From NCBI GenBank assembly GCA_947451385.1, contig CANFYZ010000009.1, positions 1 through 61,235 on the forward strand: DNA of 61,235 nucleotides. The letters run 5' to 3'. The stretch comes from Comamonadaceae bacterium (GTDB taxonomy: Bacteria > Pseudomonadota > Gammaproteobacteria > Burkholderiales > Burkholderiaceae_C). The notes beneath the pieces were generated by a model that saw only the letters and a program-made list of their open reading frames with translations, was not told the DNA's origin and did no database searches. Positions 58,942 to 61,235 of the stretch are shown here, piece by piece. Both the position numbers and the translations under genes were made by a program. Numbering within the stretch: position 1 is the stretch's first letter; each line of letters begins with the position of its first letter.

Positions 58942-59717
58942 TGGACTTAGATGCCACACGCAGTTTTGGCGGTATGGATCGCTTGTATGGCGTTCCGGCT
59001 GCAGACGCCATTCGCCGTGCGCATGTGGTGGTGGTCGGCCTGGGGGGCGTGGGTTCTTGGTGCGCCGAAGCCCTGGCCCGCAGTGGCATTGGGCGCATCA
59101 CCCTGATTGACATTGACCATGTGGCCGAATCCAACATCAACCGGCAAATACAAGCGCTCACCACCACGGTGGGTCAAGCCAAAGTGCAGGCCATGAAAGA
59201 GCGCATGGCTTTGATTAATCCGGGCTGCGTGGTGGAGTGCGTTGAAGAGTTTGTGGAGCCTGGCAACTGGCCCGCACTGTTGGGCCCTGGGGTCATGCCC
59301 GATGCCGTCATCGACGCATGTGATCAAGTCAAAGCCAAGGTGGCTTTGGCCGTTTGGTCGCAAAACTATCGCGTGCCCTTTGTCAGTGTGGGCGCGGCAG
59401 GGGGCAAGCGTTTGGCGCACAAGGTGGATGTGGATGATTTGTCCCAGGTCACCCATGATCCTTTGTTGGCCCAGTTGCGCTACAGCTTGCGAAAATTTCA
59501 TGCTGCACCCCGCGAGGGAAAAAAAATGGGTGTGGTGTGTGTGTTCAGCCGAGAGGCAGTGGCACCGCCTGACCCCTCCTGCGCCATTGAGGGCGATGGC
59601 AGTTTGAATTGCCACGGCTATGGCTCGGTGGTGACGGTGACCGCAACCTTTGGCTTGTGTGCGGTGTCTGCTATTTTGAATTTTCTTTCGGTAGCGTTTC
59701 TAAACACAAAAAAATGA
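58941..59717 (+). CDS. tcdA: tRNA threonylcarbamoyladenosine dehydratase
   Basis: An E1-like enzyme of 258 residues (CsdL/TcdA) that cyclises t6A37 of ANN-decoding tRNAs to ct6A, using ATP. The adenylation fold begins with RLYGVPAADAIRRAHVVVVG and GLGGVGSWCAEALARSGIG. IDIDHVAESNINRQIQALTT carries ATP-contact residues, and VIDACDQVKAKVALAVW follows. The CsdE/CsdA sulfur relay that serves it in E. coli is not in the window. It is coupled to the upstream sulfur transporter and lies 66 bases before a tRNA-Lys gene. Confidence 0.94.
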   Translation: MDLDATRSFGGMDRLYGVPAADAIRRAHVVVVGLGGVGSWCAEALARSGIGRITLIDIDHVAESNINRQIQALTTTVGQAKVQAMKERMALINPGCVVECVEEFVEPGNWPALLGPGVMPDAVIDACDQVKAKVALAVWSQNYRVPFVSVGAAGGKRLAHKVDVDDLSQVTHDPLLAQLRYSLRKFHAAPREGKKMGVVCVFSREAVAPPDPSCAIEGDGSLNCHGYGSVVTVTATFGLCAVSAILNFLSVAFLNTKK

Positions 59718-59720
59718 CGC

Positions 59721-59726
59721 TATAAT
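59721..59726 (+). promoter_or_regulatory. Promoter -10 of tRNA-Lys
   Basis: A perfect TATAAT sits 3 bases after the tcdA stop and 57 bases before the mature tRNA. Transcription would start near 59733, leaving a leader of about 50 bases for RNase P. No good -35 is present at 17 bases (TTCTAA), so the hexamer call is only fairly sure. Confidence 0.6.
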
Positions 59727-59783
59727 TTGAGGCTTAGCAAAACATACACCACTGTCACAAGCAGTTGCAAATGTGGAGTTTTT

Positions 59784-59859
59784 GGGACCATAGCTCAGTT
59801 GGTAGAGCAGCGGACTTTTAATCCGTTTGTCGTGGGTTCGACCCCCGCTGGTCCCACCA
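59784..59859 (+). tRNA. tRNA-Lys (anticodon UUU)
   Basis: A 76-base cloverleaf with CCA encoded. The acceptor arm is GGGACCA with TGGTCCC and discriminator A. The D arm contains AGCTCAGTTGGTAGAGC, the anticodon loop is CTTTTAA with TTT at the three anticodon positions, and the T arm holds GGTTCGACCCC. A37 is present, the site modified to t6A or ct6A. The sequence is close to the enterobacterial tRNA-Lys. Confidence 0.98.
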
Positions 59860-59865
59860 AATCAC

Positions 59866-59904
59866 AAAAAACCTGTTCAAATTCTTTTGAACAGGTTTTT
59901 TTTT
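59866..59904 (+). terminator. Intrinsic terminator after tRNA-Lys
   Basis: AAAAAACCTGTTCAA pairs with TTGAACAGGTTTTTT across a short ATTCTT loop, and the downstream arm runs on into T9. It begins 7 bases after the tRNA 3' end. The A run on the left could also help stop minus-strand transcription of the cyclophilin gene. Confidence 0.92.
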
Positions 59905-59951
59905 GTGCGCCTCACAGGTGAGTGGCCCCAAATGCCACCCCTATCAATAAC

Positions 59952-60842
59952 TCACTTCAGAGCGTATGCCCAAGTGACCACCGGCGGCGTCAATGGCTGA
60001 CTGACTTCCGAGCCATTGCTTTGCACAGGTAAGTTACGAATGCTTTGAATGGTTGTGTCCATACCTGAAATCACCCGACCAAACACCGCATAGCCTCCAC
60101 CGGAGGTGTCTAAACTGCTGTTATCGACTACGTTAATGAAGAATTGATTGGTAGCGCTGTTGAGTACGCTGGTGCGGGCCATGGAGATCGTACCTGTTGT
60201 ATTGCTCAAGCCAGTGGAGGCAGGCGTTTCCAAGTTAATCGCAGAATAAACCGTACCTGTTTTGACATTTGAGCTGCTGATAGGAACCCCTGTGTAGCCG
60301 CCGCCCTGAACCATGAAGTTCGAAATCACGCGATGAAATACCGTTTGGCTGTAAAAGCCATCGTTAACGTACTTGAGAAAGTTAGCAACCGTCAGTGGAG
60401 CCTTCGAGGACTCAAGTTCCAACACAAATTGGCCCAGGCTGGTCATAACGCAGACTGTAGGCAAAGCACTGGCCTGAGATGCAGTCACTCCCGCTAGCAA
60501 GCAACCTGCTGGTAAGGCTGAACTGATGTTTCCCGCAGCATCTTTAGCCCACACATACATGGCACTGATCTGCGGCAAGGTGATCGTATTGCTTGCTGTC
60601 GTTGTAAAACACGCATCAGTAGATTGCGGTGTGGTTGATACAGATTTGAAGCAATAACCAGTCACTGCGGTGTTGTCTGTTGCATTGGCAGTTAAGGTAA
60701 TCTGACCGGGTGTGTTTCGACTCACACTCACACCAGAGACCGTTGGCGCTACGGTATCAATGCTGCCGGAACCTCCGCCTCCACAACTGGCCAAAATGGC
60801 TGTGGAAATTAGAATCATTGGATTCCATTGAGCAATGCGCAT
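59952..60842 (-). CDS. Cyclophilin-type peptidyl-prolyl isomerase lipoprotein
   Basis: The protein of 296 residues has lipobox ILASC (lipidated Cys near residue 20) followed by GGGGSGS. Residues about 28-120 form a beta-rich domain with four cysteines (VTGYCFKSVSTTPQ to CLLAGV). The cyclophilin domain begins at VMTSLGQFVLELESSKAPLT and contains FLKYVNDGFYSQTVFHRVI, FMVQGGGYTG and FFINVVDNSSLD. ATG 60842 has GAAGGAA five bases upstream. The gene is visibly less G+C-rich than its neighbours. It is probably a periplasmic foldase at the outer membrane; its clients are unknown. Confidence 0.9.
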   Translation of the reverse strand: MRIAQWNPMILISTAILASCGGGGSGSIDTVAPTVSGVSVSRNTPGQITLTANATDNTAVTGYCFKSVSTTPQSTDACFTTTASNTITLPQISAMYVWAKDAAGNISSALPAGCLLAGVTASQASALPTVCVMTSLGQFVLELESSKAPLTVANFLKYVNDGFYSQTVFHRVISNFMVQGGGYTGVPISSSNVKTGTVYSAINLETPASTGLSNTTGTISMARTSVLNSATNQFFINVVDNSSLDTSGGGYAVFGRVISGMDTTIQSIRNLPVQSNGSEVSQPLTPPVVTWAYALK

Positions 60843-60954
60843 AGTTATTCCTTCGGTGACTGACTTCAATTTTGTGATTAATTTTAAAGCATGGAGATCT
60901 GAACCTGAAAAGATCCAAGCAGGAACTATTTAATTCAATGATGAAACGCTGAAA

Positions 60955-60989
60955 TAAAAAAAGGCTCATCCCTTTCGGGATGAGCCTGG
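60955..60989 (-). terminator. Intrinsic terminator of the partial minus-strand gene
   Basis: On the minus strand AGGCTCATCCC and GGGATGAGCCT form a perfect 11-bp stem with a 4-base GAAA loop, followed by T7. It ends the gene whose stop is at 61005 and insulates the cyclophilin gene downstream. The GAAA tetraloop adds stability. Confidence 0.93.
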
Positions 60990-61004
60990 GTTGGCCATGA
61001 GGGA

Positions 61005-61235
61005 TCAAATCACCTGGAAGTTCGATGGACTCAGTTTTTGTGTGATGCCATCCAGTGCAATGGTGGTTGCGCTGAAAGCCGAAGACCCGACCAGCGAGTT
61101 GCTGTCGTAGCTGACCTCCACGTGCCCGGCTGTGGTCTGGCTCACGCGCATTTCGTTGTCTCCCGCGACGGTGGGGGTGGTGTCAAAGAAGATTTTTAAT
61201 TGCGCAGCCAGAGTTGACGCCTGTTTGACGTCTCC
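61005..61235 (-). CDS. 3' end of an unidentified protein (partial)
   Basis: An open frame enters from the right edge and ends with TGA at 61005-61007, giving the last 76 residues. The C-terminus reads DGITQKLSPSNFQVI. The segment is rich in Ser, Thr, Val and Ala (VSQTTAGHVEVSYDSNSLVG), has no cysteine and only a few charged residues, as in beta-rich surface or secreted proteins. I do not recognise the family. A strong terminator lies just downstream, which supports this being a real gene end. The start is outside the window. Confidence 0.6.
   Translation of the reverse strand, partial: GDVKQASTLAAQLKIFFDTTPTVAGDNEMRVSQTTAGHVEVSYDSNSLVGSSAFSATTIALDGITQKLSPSNFQVI

Noticed and set aside
59727-59921. 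Short open frame across tRNA-Lys
   Set aside because: Its middle is the tRNA read as protein, a well-known false gene.

Overview
ORGANISM. The window looks like chromosomal DNA of a betaproteobacterium, most likely Burkholderiales of the Comamonadaceae type (Limnohabitans/Rhodoferax/Polaromonas-like). The grounds are orphan Bug-family tricarboxylate-type binding proteins, a DUF1840 protein, the clusters pcm-rhodanese-tolC-waaA and nadD-rsfS-rlmH-maf-rng, clpS-clpA beside a cold-shock gene and icd, and dense high-GC coding. The species call is inference; no rRNA or taxonomic marker was compared. Coding density is very high and only one gap exceeds 300 bases (15817-16189). LAYOUT. 1-3436 (minus): CMD-family protein, Bug binding protein, MFS permease and ogt, a tight operon. 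3540-6277 (plus): phosphomannomutase/phosphoglucomutase and waaA, feeding LPS synthesis. 6289-13701 (minus): tetR, membrane-fusion protein, RND pump, isoaspartate methyltransferase-like protein, rhodanese and TolC; a promoter plus TetR-type operator is visible in front of tetR. 13795-17329: MltB-type transglycosylase, an orphan OmpR-type regulator and a secreted S8 protease. 17338-18534: glutaryl-CoA dehydrogenase. 18709-22780 (plus): msrA, a small His/Cys-containing membrane protein, a ZnuD-like TonB receptor and an AEC permease. 22788-25192 (minus): pdxH, ChaC-like cyclotransferase, thiolase. 25434-27588 (plus): Bug protein, cupin and GST. 27619-29882: C40 peptidase lipoprotein and, divergent, an FMN glutamate-synthase-like protein. 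29916-35821 (minus): a complete AcrAB-OprM-type efflux operon. 36038-41613: YegD-like Hsp70, amino-acid-type binding protein, exported metallo-beta-lactamase-fold protein, DUF1840, DUF192, icd and a cold-shock protein. 41799-44539: clpS-clpA with a strong terminator. 44627-53162: HerA-like ATPase, then yebC-purD-hemF-nadD-rsfS-rlmH-maf-rng. 53185-59717: msbA, then tolB-pal-cpoB, a YeeE/TsuA-type sulfur transporter and tcdA. 59784-59859: tRNA-Lys(UUU). 59952-61235 (minus): a cyclophilin lipoprotein of lower G+C and the 3' end of an unidentified gene. HOW THE GENES WORK TOGETHER. Most of the window serves the envelope (LPS, peptidoglycan, Tol-Pal, two RND systems, metal uptake) or housekeeping (NAD, purine, haem, ribosome assembly, proteolysis). 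Transport and catabolic modules typical of freshwater or soil betaproteobacteria lie between them. I see no CRISPR array, insertion sequence, prophage, toxin-antitoxin or recognisable defence system. The points most worth a second look are the small protein coupled to the ZnuD-like receptor, the repeats in front of the orphan regulator and S8 protease, the TetR operator that corrects a start codon, the sulfur-transporter/tcdA/tRNA-Lys group, and the compositional change after the tRNA.
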